DNA from: Bacillota bacterium
Lineage (GTDB): Bacteria > Bacillota > Clostridia > Tissierellales > Sedimentibacteraceae
Direction of reading: 5' to 3'
DNA: 13,289 nt
NCBI GenBank assembly: GCA_023416855.1
Contig: JAEZGU010000048.1
Location: 1 to 13,289 of the forward strand
Both the position numbers and the translations under genes were made by a program. Under the pieces are notes generated by a model. The model did no database searches. It was not told where the DNA came from and was given only the letters and a program-made list of their open reading frames with translations. This document shows positions 6,965 to 13,289 of the stretch, piece by piece (position 1 is the first letter of the stretch; every line of letters starts with the position of its first letter).

Positions 6965-8143
6965 ATGAACAGTGATAATATAAGAGTAAACAGATTAGTA
7001 GATTACGTTAAAGGTCTTAAAAATAAATTAGATGGGGTAGAATTATATAATAAATATAAAGAAGATATAGAAAGTGTTAAACCTCAGGAAGTATTTGAAA
7101 TTTTTTATTCACTTATAGAAGAAGGCGTTCAACCGAAAGAAATTTTAGTTTTTCTAGATAAAGTTATCAATGTTTTTTATAAGAGTTTACTTAATTATAA
7201 ATGGGAAAAACCTAAAAACGATAATTTCCTTATGGATTTAATTAATGAAAATGAGGCTTTAGTAAAGAAAACAGATGAAATTAAACTACTGATGAAGGAG
7301 CCGGAATTAAGCATAAGAAAACAAATGCTTTTACCAAAGGTTAATGAGTTGCATGAATTCAATGACCACTATTTAAAAAAAGAAAACATATTGTTTCCTT
7401 ATATGGAAAAGACTATGGATAAATTTCATGGTCTATCAATAATGTGGGAGTTACATGATGTTGTAAGAAATCAAATTAAGGATGCGGTTAATGTAATAGA
7501 GGATGTTCATAGCACTGAGCAAGAAGTTAATAAGTCTATTGCAAACTTGTTTTTTGGTATATTAGGTGTAAAGAAAAAAGAAGAGCTTATTTTATTTCCT
7601 GCAGCCAGTGAAGTGCTAAGCGATGATGATTGGTATCAAATGCACAAGCAAAGTTTGGAATATGGATTCCCATTTATTGAAAAATCAAGTACAGAAGTTG
7701 AAGACGAAAAAATAAAGAAAATTTACAATAATGGTGTAATAAAGACTGAAACAGGGATTTTAAATTTTGAAGAAGTACTTATGATATTTAATGCTCTACC
7801 TGTTGATATGACATTTGTTGATGAACATAACAAAGTTAAGTATTTTACAAGACCAAAGGATAGAATATTTCCACGTTCTCCGGCTGTAATAGGAAGAGAT
7901 GTGAACAATTGTCATCCACCTGCAAGCGTACATATAGTTGAAGAAATAATTGAAAGTTTTAAATCAGGAAAAGAAGACAATGCAAAGTTTTGGTTGAATT
8001 TAAAAGGAAAGACTATATTGATTCAATATTTTGCGTTAAGAGATGATAATGGAAATTACAAAGGAGTTCTTGAAGTCAGTCAAGATATAACTGAAATTAA
8101 AAGCTTAGAAGGTGAAAGAAGACTTTTAAAGTGGGGAGAATAA
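6965..8143 (+). CDS. DUF438-hemerythrin-PAS domain protein (probable cytoplasmic sensor)
   Basis: A 392-residue protein with three regions. Residues about 5-75 look like DUF438 (helical; VKPQEVFEIFYSLIEEGVQPKEI). Residues about 85-235 are hemerythrin/HHE-like, with H130, H135 and E140 in ELHEFNDHYLKKENILFPYME, H164 in WELHD and E206-E207 in KKEELILFP as candidate di-iron ligands. Residues about 268-385 are a PAS domain (FNALPVDMTFVDEHNKVKYF) that contains the RSPAVIGRDVNNCHPP signature of this group (C316). Proteins of this layout are widespread in anaerobes and are thought to sense oxygen, NO or redox state, but no output domain (kinase, GGDEF, HTH) is present, so the partner is unknown. AGAGGTG at 6953-6959 sets ATG 6965. 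Single-gene unit with promoter and terminator. Confidence 0.9.
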   Translation: MNSDNIRVNRLVDYVKGLKNKLDGVELYNKYKEDIESVKPQEVFEIFYSLIEEGVQPKEILVFLDKVINVFYKSLLNYKWEKPKNDNFLMDLINENEALVKKTDEIKLLMKEPELSIRKQMLLPKVNELHEFNDHYLKKENILFPYMEKTMDKFHGLSIMWELHDVVRNQIKDAVNVIEDVHSTEQEVNKSIANLFFGILGVKKKEELILFPAASEVLSDDDWYQMHKQSLEYGFPFIEKSSTEVEDEKIKKIYNNGVIKTETGILNFEEVLMIFNALPVDMTFVDEHNKVKYFTRPKDRIFPRSPAVIGRDVNNCHPPASVHIVEEIIESFKSGKEDNAKFWLNLKGKTILIQYFALRDDNGNYKGVLEVSQDITEIKSLEGERRLLKWGE

Positions 8144-8147
8144 AAGT

Positions 8148-8174
8148 AGCAGGTACTTATGTACCTGCTTTATC
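8148..8174. terminator. Hairpin between the PAS gene and the minus-strand gene
   Basis: AGCAGGTAC (8148-8156) pairs perfectly with GTACCTGCT (8161-8169) around TTAT. The T-rich tails are interrupted on both strands (TTATCTTATT on plus, ACTTTTATT on minus). Both genes end beside it, so it is probably a bidirectional terminator of moderate strength. Confidence 0.75.
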
Positions 8175-8588
8175 TTATTGTTCAATATAATCTTCTTTAT
8201 TGATTAAAGGCATTATACGATTTAATTCCGCTTCATGGATAGACAGAATATCATTTAAAAGATTTTCTATAAAGACATAGTTTTCTATATATTGTATCTT
8301 TAATAGCCATGATGGGTTGTAGCTATCTTCTAATTCTTCAATATCACTAATTTTATTATTATAAATATCCATATTATATAAATCTAATATACCGTAGTAT
8401 TTCCAATCTTCTTCAATTTCGTAAGTTGTTAGTGTTAAGTATATATAAGCATTATCCTCTTCTTCAGCTAAAAATATTTTTTCTATGAACTCAATATGAT
8501 TATTTATTTTATATGAGCCTATTTCTTCAACTAAAAATCCGGTTTCCATATTTTTTTTCATAAGCAGTAAATTATCGTAATTATCCAT
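8175..8588 (-). CDS. Acidic uncharacterised protein (possibly DUF6762 family)
   Basis: A 137-residue soluble, very acidic protein with no signal or membrane segment. The opening MDNYDNLLLMKKNMETGFLV and the later IYLTLTTYEIEEDWKYYGILDLYN resemble small clostridial proteins that I recall as DUF6762; this assignment is from memory and is uncertain. Function unknown. The start at 8588 is chosen because GGAGG (complement of CCTCC at 8593-8597) lies 4 bases upstream; an in-frame ATG at 8642 would place the promoter inside the gene. It is transcribed alone, divergently from the flavodoxin-domain gene, and converges on the PAS gene over a shared hairpin. Confidence 0.75.
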   Translation of the reverse strand: MDNYDNLLLMKKNMETGFLVEEIGSYKINNHIEFIEKIFLAEEEDNAYIYLTLTTYEIEEDWKYYGILDLYNMDIYNNKISDIEELEDSYNPSWLLKIQYIENYVFIENLLNDILSIHEAELNRIMPLINKEDYIEQ

Positions 8589-8622
8589 TTTTCCTCCATA
8601 ATGTGTAAGTTTAATATATTTG

Positions 8623-8651
8623 ATTATAACATAATAAACCATATTTTATAA
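8623..8651 (-). promoter_or_regulatory. Promoter of the acidic protein gene
   Basis: Read on the minus strand: TATAAT at 8628-8623 with a weak -35, TTATAA (8651-8646), at 17 bases. It lies back-to-back with the flavodoxin promoter, with 8 bases between the two -35 boxes. Confidence 0.55.
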
Positions 8652-8659
8652 AAAAAATA

Positions 8660-8687
8660 TTGACAATAAATGGGAACATGGTATTGT
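8660..8687 (+). promoter_or_regulatory. Promoter of the flavodoxin-domain gene
   Basis: TTGACA (8660-8665), 16-base spacer, TATTGT (8682-8687), with a TGG extended -10 just before it. Confidence 0.65.
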
Positions 8688-8732
8688 ATTAGTTGTAAAT
8701 GTTAATTTTAAGTCAATGTATAGGGAGAATGA

Positions 8733-9272
8733 TTGAAAGTTATTATGAAAAAAGTTATTGTTTATGGAAGTCAATATGGAACAACAGAGCGTTATGCTAA
8801 GGAATTATCTAAAAGAACAGGTATAGAAGCATACAGCTATAAAGAAGTGAGAGATCTTTCTGCATATGACAGCATCATATACTTAGGCGGTCTATATGCA
8901 GGTGGAGTATTAGGATTATCCAAGACTATAAAGTTATTACCTGAAAATTCTCATAAGGAATTGATTATTGCAACAGTTGGATTAGCTGATCCAAAAGATA
9001 GCACAAATACTGATAATATTAAAAAATCTATACAAAAGCAAATACCAAAAGATATCTATGACAGGGCTAAAATATTTCATTTAAGAGGCGGTATCGATTA
9101 TGGAAAATTAGAATTCATGCATAAAACAATGATGAAGTTTTTGGTTAATAAGGTTAAAAAAACACCAATTGAAAATCAAACTTCAGAAGAAAAAGAAATG
9201 ATAGAAACATATAATAAAAAAGTTGATTTTGTTAATTTTGATAGTTTAAATGATATTATAGAAAATGCTTAA
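8733..9272 (+). CDS. Flavodoxin-domain protein (HemG/protoporphyrinogen-oxidase-like fold)
   Basis: A protein of up to 179 residues with the long-chain flavodoxin fold. The FMN phosphate loop is YGSQYGTTERYA (11-22), and YDSIIYLGGLYAGGV (45-59) fits the second flavin-contact loop of Flavodoxin_5 proteins such as HemG. It probably binds FMN and carries electrons in the cytoplasm, but no haem-biosynthesis genes are near, so no reaction is assigned. Start choice matters: GGGAG at 8723-8727 lies 5 bases before TTG 8733 but 17 before ATG 8745, so TTG is favoured even though MKKVIVYGS from 8745 looks like a natural flavodoxin start. Single gene, ending at a weak AT-rich hairpin with a T run (9277-9297). 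Confidence 0.85.
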   Translation: MKVIMKKVIVYGSQYGTTERYAKELSKRTGIEAYSYKEVRDLSAYDSIIYLGGLYAGGVLGLSKTIKLLPENSHKELIIATVGLADPKDSTNTDNIKKSIQKQIPKDIYDRAKIFHLRGGIDYGKLEFMHKTMMKFLVNKVKKTPIENQTSEEKEMIETYNKKVDFVNFDSLNDIIENA

Positions 9273-9276
9273 AGAT

Positions 9277-9297
9277 AATACTTTAAGTATTTTTTTT
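9277..9297 (+). terminator. Weak terminator after the flavodoxin-domain gene
   Basis: AATAC (9277-9281) pairs with GTATT (9287-9291), followed by six T (9292-9297). The stem is short and all but one pair are A-T, so termination may be partial. Confidence 0.5.
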
Positions 9298-9369
9298 AAG
9301 TTAACGAAAGTCTTTTATATTTACCGATAATTTGATAAAATGTATTTAACAAAATTAAACGGAGAAATT

Positions 9370-10047
9370 ATGAAAAGAACACTTAAATTAGCAAAATATG
9401 CTTCTATGGCATTAGTAATTTTAATGATTGCAACATTTTTATCATTTATTTTAATTAATTCATATATAAAATCATCAACAAAGAACTTAGTTATTTCCCA
9501 AGAGGAAGCACTAAATATTAATCCCGACTGTATAATAGTACTTGGAGCAGGTGTAAGGAGTGATGGATCACCAAGCCCAATGTTACAGGATAGATTAGTG
9601 ACTGGAATAGAGCTTTATGAAAAAGGTATTTCAGACAGATTGTTAATGAGTGGGGACCATACAAGGAAAGGCTATGACGAAGTAAATATAATGAAAAGTT
9701 ATGCTATAGACAAAGGAATTCCATCAGAACATATATTTATGGATCATGCGGGCATATCAACATATGATAGTATTTATAGAGCAAAGGAAATTTTTAAAGC
9801 AGATAAAATAGTTATAGTAACTCAAGAATATCATCTTTATAGAGCACTTCATATTGCTAAAAGGCTTGGAGTAGAGGCATACGGAGTTTCTGCAGATATA
9901 AGAATATATGCTGGGCAGCAAGTTAGAGAATTAAGAGAAAAGGCTGCACGTGTGAAAGACTTCATGAAAGCAACGATAAAGCCAAGTTCTAAAATTGGAG
10001 GAGAAGCAATACCTGTAAGCGGCAATGGCGATATAACAAATGATTGA
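9370..10047 (+). CDS. SanA/YdcF-like DUF218 membrane-anchored protein
   Basis: A 225-residue protein with one N-terminal transmembrane anchor (about 8-30) and a DUF218 domain outside the membrane. Family signatures are DCIIVLGAGVRSDGSPSPMLQDRL (53 onward), LLMSGDHTRKGYDE with its conserved Asp/His, DHAGISTYDSIYRA and VTQEYHLYRALHIAKRLG. The E. coli relative SanA affects vancomycin exclusion and envelope integrity, and Bacillus YdcF-type proteins are poorly defined; an envelope role is inferred. ATG 9370 has GGAG at 9361-9364; an in-frame ATG at 9340 overlaps a likely TAAAAT -10 (9336-9341) and lacks a ribosome site. The next gene starts 24 bases downstream with no terminator between them, so the two are probably cotranscribed. 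Confidence 0.9.
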   Translation: MKRTLKLAKYASMALVILMIATFLSFILINSYIKSSTKNLVISQEEALNINPDCIIVLGAGVRSDGSPSPMLQDRLVTGIELYEKGISDRLLMSGDHTRKGYDEVNIMKSYAIDKGIPSEHIFMDHAGISTYDSIYRAKEIFKADKIVIVTQEYHLYRALHIAKRLGVEAYGVSADIRIYAGQQVRELREKAARVKDFMKATIKPSSKIGGEAIPVSGNGDITND

Positions 10048-10071
10048 TAAATAAAGAAAGGAATTAGACAA

Positions 10072-10614
10072 ATGAACAATGAAAAAGCTTTGTTTCATAA
10101 TAAACCAAATGATAATATGAGGCTACAAAAAGAGTTAGATACATATGACTTGTTAAATAAGTTAAATATCCAATTTACCGGAATTGATCATAAAGAAGCA
10201 AAGACTATACAGGATTTAGGGGATACAGAATCATTATTGGGAGTTAGTATAGCTAAAAACTTGTTTCTTTGCAATTCTTCCAAAAAGGACTTTTACCTGT
10301 TAGTGATGCCGGGAGATAAAAAATTTCATACCAAAGATTTATCAAAGCAAATAGGGTGTTCAAGATTATCCTTTGCAGATGGTTCATTTATGGAAGAATA
10401 TATTAACATAACACCCGGTTCCTTAAGTATAATGGGGCTAATGTTTGATAAGGAGCATAAGGTTAAATTAGTAATAGATAAGGATGTATTAGAAAATGAA
10501 TATTTTGGTTGTCATCCATGTGTAAATACCACAAGTTTAAAAATTAAAACGACAGATATAATAAATGTGTTTTTGCCATATACTGAACATGAACCTATTT
10601 TGGTGGAACTATAA
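10072..10614 (+). CDS. ProX/YbaK-type aminoacyl-tRNA deacylase (prolyl-tRNA synthetase-associated domain)
   Basis: A 180-residue free-standing editing domain of the YbaK/ProRS-INS superfamily. The conserved lysine lies in IAKNLFLCNSSKKDFYLLVMPG (K62, with K71/K72). LSFADGSFMEEYINITPGSLSIMGLMFD (99-126) and GCHPCVNTTSLKI with the GxxP signature at 146-149 are typical of the ProX/PrdX (ProXp-ala) branch. These enzymes hydrolyse Ala-tRNA-Pro in trans and are found where ProRS lacks its own editing insert. Some relatives lie with proline reductase genes, but none is visible here. AAGGA (10058-10062) is 9 bases before ATG 10072. It follows the SanA-like gene closely; no terminator is visible after its stop. 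Confidence 0.9.
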   Translation: MNNEKALFHNKPNDNMRLQKELDTYDLLNKLNIQFTGIDHKEAKTIQDLGDTESLLGVSIAKNLFLCNSSKKDFYLLVMPGDKKFHTKDLSKQIGCSRLSFADGSFMEEYINITPGSLSIMGLMFDKEHKVKLVIDKDVLENEYFGCHPCVNTTSLKIKTTDIINVFLPYTEHEPILVEL

Positions 10615-10673
10615 ATGCAGGGGTAATATAGATAAAATTAATAATAGGACATCCAATTATAAAAAACATGAAT

Positions 10674-10701
10674 TTGACTTAAATTTAACAGTTGTGATAA
10701 T
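10674..10701 (+). promoter_or_regulatory. Promoter of the ECF S component-desulfidase unit
   Basis: TTGACT (10674-10679), 16-base spacer, GATAAT (10696-10701), preceded by TGT, an extended -10. The predicted start near 10708 leaves a leader of about 30 bases, too short for a known vitamin or purine riboswitch. Confidence 0.7.
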
Positions 10702-10738
10702 CTGAGAAATATATTTAAAATCAAAATAGGAGACGATC

Positions 10739-11296
10739 ATGAATAGAAATAACTCGAATTTTAAATTAGTTTTCTCAGCATTAGCAATTGCAATTAATAT
10801 TGTATTAGGAACTGTGGTAGGTTTATTGAACATACCTTTGTTGTTTCTTGATACTGTAGGTACAATTTTTTCTGCTGCATTGTTCGGACCATGGTACGGA
10901 GCAGTAGTGGGAGGATTAACAAATGTAATTCAAGGAATTATGACAAACCCTAAAAACATTCCATTTGCATTGGTTAATATTGCAGTAGGTATTATAGTAG
11001 GTTTAATAGCAAGAAAGTGGAAATTCAACATCACAACATCAATTGTTACAGGTTTAATTTTATCAGTTGTAGCTCCACTTATAGGAACTCCTATAGCAAC
11101 ATATGTATATGGAGGAATTACTGGAGATATAAACGATGTATTTTTTACATGGTTGGTTAAATCCGGACAATCTATTTTCACTGCAGCATTTATACCAAGA
11201 ATAACAAGTAATATTGTAGATAAAATTGCAAGTTGTATATTAGTATCGCTTTTAATCACTAAAATACCAACAAAATTTACTCAGGGTTCTAATTAA
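10739..11296 (+). CDS. ECF transporter S component (CD3073-like)
   Basis: A 185-residue protein with five to six transmembrane helices and the layout of an energy-coupling-factor substrate-binding subunit: N-terminal FKLVFSALAIAINIVLGTVVG, then FGPWYGAVVGGLTNVIQGIM (49-68), and FALVNIAVGIIVGLIARKW. It captures a small molecule and works with a separate EcfA/EcfA'/EcfT module, which is not in the window, so it would be a group II type sharing the module. It resembles the Clostridioides difficile CD3073-type S components, an assignment from memory. The stop codon directly abuts the ATG of the TudS-like desulfidase gene, so translation is probably coupled. Together they suggest uptake of a thiolated nucleobase or a related sulfur compound; the substrate is inferred. 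GGAG at 10729-10732 sets the start. Confidence 0.85.
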   Translation: MNRNNSNFKLVFSALAIAINIVLGTVVGLLNIPLLFLDTVGTIFSAALFGPWYGAVVGGLTNVIQGIMTNPKNIPFALVNIAVGIIVGLIARKWKFNITTSIVTGLILSVVAPLIGTPIATYVYGGITGDINDVFFTWLVKSGQSIFTAAFIPRITSNIVDKIASCILVSLLITKIPTKFTQGSN

Positions 11297-11791
11297 ATGG
11301 AGAGAAGCAAAAAAATTATATTAGTATCCCATTGCATTTTAAACCAAAATTCAGTGGTATATCCATTGGCAAGAGCTCAAGGTGCATACAAAGATATAAT
11401 TATAGAATTGATGAATAATGATGTAGGCATCCACCAACTCCCATGTCCAGAATACAAATACTTGGGACTAAAAAGAGAGCCAATGACAAAAGAGCAGTAT
11501 GACAATGAAAATTTTAGAAACATAAATAAAAGTATAGCGGTTGAAACAGTCAATATAATAAAAGAATATATAAAAAACGGATATGAAGTATTAGGAATAA
11601 TAGGAATAAATGAAAGTCCTACATGCAGTATTAACAGAACTAAAGGAATTTTGATGGAAGAAATAATTTACATATTAAACAAAGAAAACATTCAACTAAA
11701 GTATATTGACGTCCCAACAGATTATAGTGATGGTGAACAAAGTAAGACGTTCATTGAAGAATTACATAAATTAATATCTTTTCTTTATTAA
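11297..11791 (+). CDS. TudS-related putative iron-sulfur desulfidase (CD3072-like, DUF523-type)
   Basis: A 164-residue protein with three widely spaced cysteines in conserved settings: C13 (LVSHCILNQN), C50 (QLPCPEYKYLG) and C110 (NESPTCSINRTKG). This pattern matches TudS/DUF523 thiouracil desulfidases, where three cysteines hold a [4Fe-4S] cluster whose free iron takes the sulfur from the substrate. E52 and S107 lie in the motifs where the family keeps catalytic polar residues. It is likely a cytoplasmic enzyme, oxygen-sensitive as isolated. ATG 11297 follows the ECF S component stop with no gap and has no strong ribosome site of its own (only GAG/AGAG within the upstream coding end), so translational coupling is likely. 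It is closed by a strong terminator. The substrate is not established. Confidence 0.85.
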   Translation: MERSKKIILVSHCILNQNSVVYPLARAQGAYKDIIIELMNNDVGIHQLPCPEYKYLGLKREPMTKEQYDNENFRNINKSIAVETVNIIKEYIKNGYEVLGIIGINESPTCSINRTKGILMEEIIYILNKENIQLKYIDVPTDYSDGEQSKTFIEELHKLISFLY

Positions 11792-11816
11792 ACAAAACAA
11801 ATTAAATACTCAAAAT

Positions 11817-11855
11817 AAATTCTCAGTAATTACTAAATACGCTGAGAATTTTTTT
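11817..11855 (+). terminator. Terminator after the desulfidase gene
   Basis: AAATTCTCAG (11817-11826) pairs with CTGAGAATTT (11842-11851) around a 15-base loop, with a T run to 11855. Confidence 0.88.
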
Positions 11856-11910
11856 GTTGAATTAAAATTAAATTATCAGTTTAAGTTCATCGCTTTTTAG
11901 ATTTTGAGGT

Positions 11911-11932
11911 GCATTTTTTAATGCGAAATTCG
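11911..11932. repeat. Two small palindromes upstream of the acetyltransferase promoter
   Basis: GCATT tttt AATGC (11911-11924) and CGAA A TTCG (11924-11932) lie side by side where the -35 region would be. They may mark an operator, but both are short and could be chance. Confidence 0.3.
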
Positions 11933-11940
11933 ATTGCATG

Positions 11941-11949
11941 TGGTATAAT
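11941..11949 (+). promoter_or_regulatory. Extended -10 promoter of the acetyltransferase-msrB unit
   Basis: TGG directly followed by TATAAT (11944-11949) is a strong extended -10; no good -35 is present at 16-18 bases. The predicted start near 11956 excludes the in-frame ATG at 11938 and supports ATG 11977. Confidence 0.7.
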
Positions 11950-11976
11950 AAGGCAAAAGATTTGGCGGAGGATATT

Positions 11977-12531
11977 ATGAACCACTTGGGAACAAAGACA
12001 TTAGAAACAGAAAGATTAATATTAAGAAAGTTTAAATTATCAGATGTAAAAGATATGTATTACAATTGGGCTAACGATGATGATGTTACAAGACATATAA
12101 CATGGCCAACACATAATAGCATGGAAGTTACAGAGAAGGTAGTAGCAGGATATGTAACGGATTCAGAAAGAGATACATACTATCATTGGTGCATAGAGTT
12201 AAAGGATACAAACGTAGCTGTTGGAAGTATAGGAGCATTTAGACTATATGATGACTTGAAAACAGCAGAGGTAGGATACTGTATAGGAAAACAATATTGG
12301 AACAAGGGAATCACTACAGAAGCACTTAATGAAGTTATCAGATTTTTATTTGAAGAAATAGGATATAATAGGATAGAAGCAAGACATGATACGAAAAATC
12401 CTGCGTCAGGTATTGTTATGAAAAAATCAGGAATGCAGCTTGAAGGTATTTTGAGACAGGCAGGAAAAAACAATACAGGAATTTGCGATTCAGCTGTTTA
12501 TGCAATATTAAAGGAAGATTATAAAGTATAA
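11977..12531 (+). CDS. GNAT family N-acetyltransferase (RimJ/RimL-like)
   Basis: A 184-residue GNAT enzyme. The opening TKTLETERLILRKFKLSDVKDMY (6-28) is the standard RimJ/RimL-type start. Motif A for acetyl-CoA binding is GYCIGKQYWNKGITTEALNEV (100-120), and NPASGIVMKKSGMQLEGILRQAG (141-163) is the typical C-terminal helix-strand part. These enzymes transfer acetyl groups to protein N-termini or small amines; the substrate here is unknown. ATG 11977 has GGAGG at 11967-11971. msrB starts 27 bases downstream with its own ribosome site and no terminator, so the two are probably cotranscribed. Confidence 0.92.
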   Translation: MNHLGTKTLETERLILRKFKLSDVKDMYYNWANDDDVTRHITWPTHNSMEVTEKVVAGYVTDSERDTYYHWCIELKDTNVAVGSIGAFRLYDDLKTAEVGYCIGKQYWNKGITTEALNEVIRFLFEEIGYNRIEARHDTKNPASGIVMKKSGMQLEGILRQAGKNNTGICDSAVYAILKEDYKV

Positions 12532-12558
12532 AGCTGTTATATTAAGGAGTATAAATCA

Positions 12559-13015
12559 ATGAAAAAAGTAGAAATAAATAAATACAATAAGCCATCTGAG
12601 GATGAAATAAAATCAAAGCTAACAAAGGAACAGTACAATGTTACACAGGAAAATTATACAGAACCTCCATTTGATAATGAGTATTGGGACAACAAAGAAA
12701 AAGGAATATATGTAGATATAGTTACAGGAATGCCGCTGTTTGTATCATCTGATAAATATGATTCCGGCTGTGGATGGCCCAGCTTTACAAAGCCTATAGA
12801 TAAAGATGTAATTGTTTACAAAAGAGATAAATCATTTGGAATGGAGCGAACCGAAGTAAGAAGCAAAAACAGTGATTCTCATTTGGGGCATGTATTTAAT
12901 GACGGACCTTTAGAAGAAGGTGGATTAAGGTATTGTATTAAGCGCTTCATTAAGATTTATACCTCTTTCAGAGATGGAAAAAGAAGGTTACGGAGATTTT
13001 ATTGAATTAATCTAA
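12559..13015 (+). pseudogene. msrB: Peptide methionine-(R)-S-oxide reductase, frameshifted near the 3' end
   Basis: MsrB reduces methionine-R-sulfoxide in proteins. The frame from ATG 12559 is well conserved: EPPFDNEYWDNKEKGIYVDI (35-54), SGCGWPSFTKPI with C71 as the usual resolving cysteine, RTEVRSKNSDSHLGHVFNDGP, and GGLRYCI with catalytic C126. The zinc CxxC pairs of some MsrB proteins are absent. After residue 127 the frame runs into an unrelated basic tail and stops at 13003-13005. The expected ending, SASLRFIPLSEMEKEGYGDFIELI, is intact in the +1-shifted frame from 12941 to the stop 13013-13015. The family's Asn codon after CYS-ILE is reduced to a single A (12940), so two bases appear lost. 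This may be a true recent mutation or a base-calling error. AGGAG (12545-12549) precedes the ATG. A product of 148 residues with an altered C-terminus would result if read unchanged. Confidence 0.85.
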
Positions 13016-13033
13016 GTAATAAGGAGTTATTTA

Positions 13034-13289
13034 ATGAATGATTATATTAAATCAAGCTCAATAATTGAAGAAAAAGTAATGATAAATGATATACCGGCAA
13101 TAATTTTTAGACCAAGAGATGCTCAAGAGTTAGCACCTACAGTTATATTTTATCACGGTTGGAGTTCATGTAAAGAATACCAACGATTAAGAGGTTTCAT
13201 ATTGGCTTCAGTAGGGTATCAAGTGGTAATACCAGATGCCATATATCATGGAGAAAGAAACCCGCTTTCCAATTATGGAGATGGTGCAA
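13034..13289 (+). CDS. Alpha/beta hydrolase (YitV-like), partial at the window end
   Basis: The first 85 codons of a gene that runs off the window. AAGGAG at 13021-13026 lies 7 bases before ATG 13034. After an N-terminal strand pair (IEEKVMINDIPAIIFRP), PTVIFYHGWSSCKEYQ contains the HGW oxyanion-hole loop after strand 3 of alpha/beta hydrolases. GFILASVGYQVVIPDAIYHGERN is the following helix-strand with the PDAxxHGER pattern common in Bacillus YitV-type and dienelactone-hydrolase-like esterases. The nucleophile Ser and catalytic Asp/His lie beyond the window. It starts 18 bases after the restored msrB stop, so it is probably in the same unit as the acetyltransferase and msrB. Substrate unknown. 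Confidence 0.85.
   Translation, partial: MNDYIKSSSIIEEKVMINDIPAIIFRPRDAQELAPTVIFYHGWSSCKEYQRLRGFILASVGYQVVIPDAIYHGERNPLSNYGDGA

Noticed and set aside
10615..10738. Riboswitch upstream of the ECF S component
   Set aside because: The promoter sits at 10674-10701, leaving about 30 bases of leader with no stable fold.
12937..12943. Programmed frameshift in msrB
   Set aside because: No slippery heptamer, rare-codon stop or downstream stem is evident, and MsrB is not known to use recoding; mutation or sequence error is simpler.
1..13289. Mobile element, prophage, CRISPR array or defence system
   Set aside because: No transposase, integrase, terminal repeats, spaced repeats or known defence gene was seen; most genes have ordinary promoters and terminators and similar composition.

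Overview
The window is AT-rich DNA (roughly 30% G+C by eye) with strong AGGAGG-type ribosome binding sites, TTGACA/TATAAT promoters and U-tailed hairpins. This is typical of a low-GC Bacillota, most likely an anaerobic member of the Clostridia/Tissierellia. Gene content (LuxS, a DUF438-hemerythrin-PAS protein, an ECF S component beside a TudS-type desulfidase, a free-standing ProX-like deacylase) fits that group. A genus such as Sedimentibacter is a guess from general resemblance only. No mobile element, CRISPR array, rRNA or tRNA was seen.

Layout. 1-665: a seven-helix membrane protein that reads as a degenerate CobS (cobalamin synthase) homologue. 675-2978: trpS behind a consensus promoter and a short terminator-like leader hairpin, then a metal-dependent amidohydrolase, closed by a terminator. 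3044-4954: typA/bipA with its own promoter, meeting luxS tail-to-tail over a bidirectional terminator. 4964-5877 (minus): a 115-residue unknown protein followed by luxS, one transcription unit. 5949-6645: a monocistronic lipoprotein gene. 6649-6819 (minus): a small gene for a 56-residue charged peptide. 6906-8169: DUF438-hemerythrin-PAS protein. 8175-8651 (minus): an acidic protein of unknown function, divergent from a flavodoxin-domain gene (8660-9272). 9336-10614: SanA/YdcF-like protein and ProX-like editing deacylase, probably cotranscribed. 10674-11855: ECF transporter S component directly abutting a TudS-like desulfidase. 11941-13289: GNAT acetyltransferase, msrB and a partial alpha/beta hydrolase.

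Most units are housekeeping or stress-related: aminoacylation and its proofreading (TrpS, ProX-like), ribosome-associated GTPase TypA, methyl-cycle detoxification and AI-2 production (LuxS), and methionine sulfoxide repair (MsrB). The points most worth a second look are: the ECF S component/TudS-like pair, which suggests uptake and desulfuration of a thiolated compound; a frameshift in msrB just after its catalytic cysteine; the CobS-like protein that has lost the family's acidic motifs; the terminator-like hairpin directly under the trpS promoter; and two small or uncharacterised genes (56 aa; 115 aa beside luxS).
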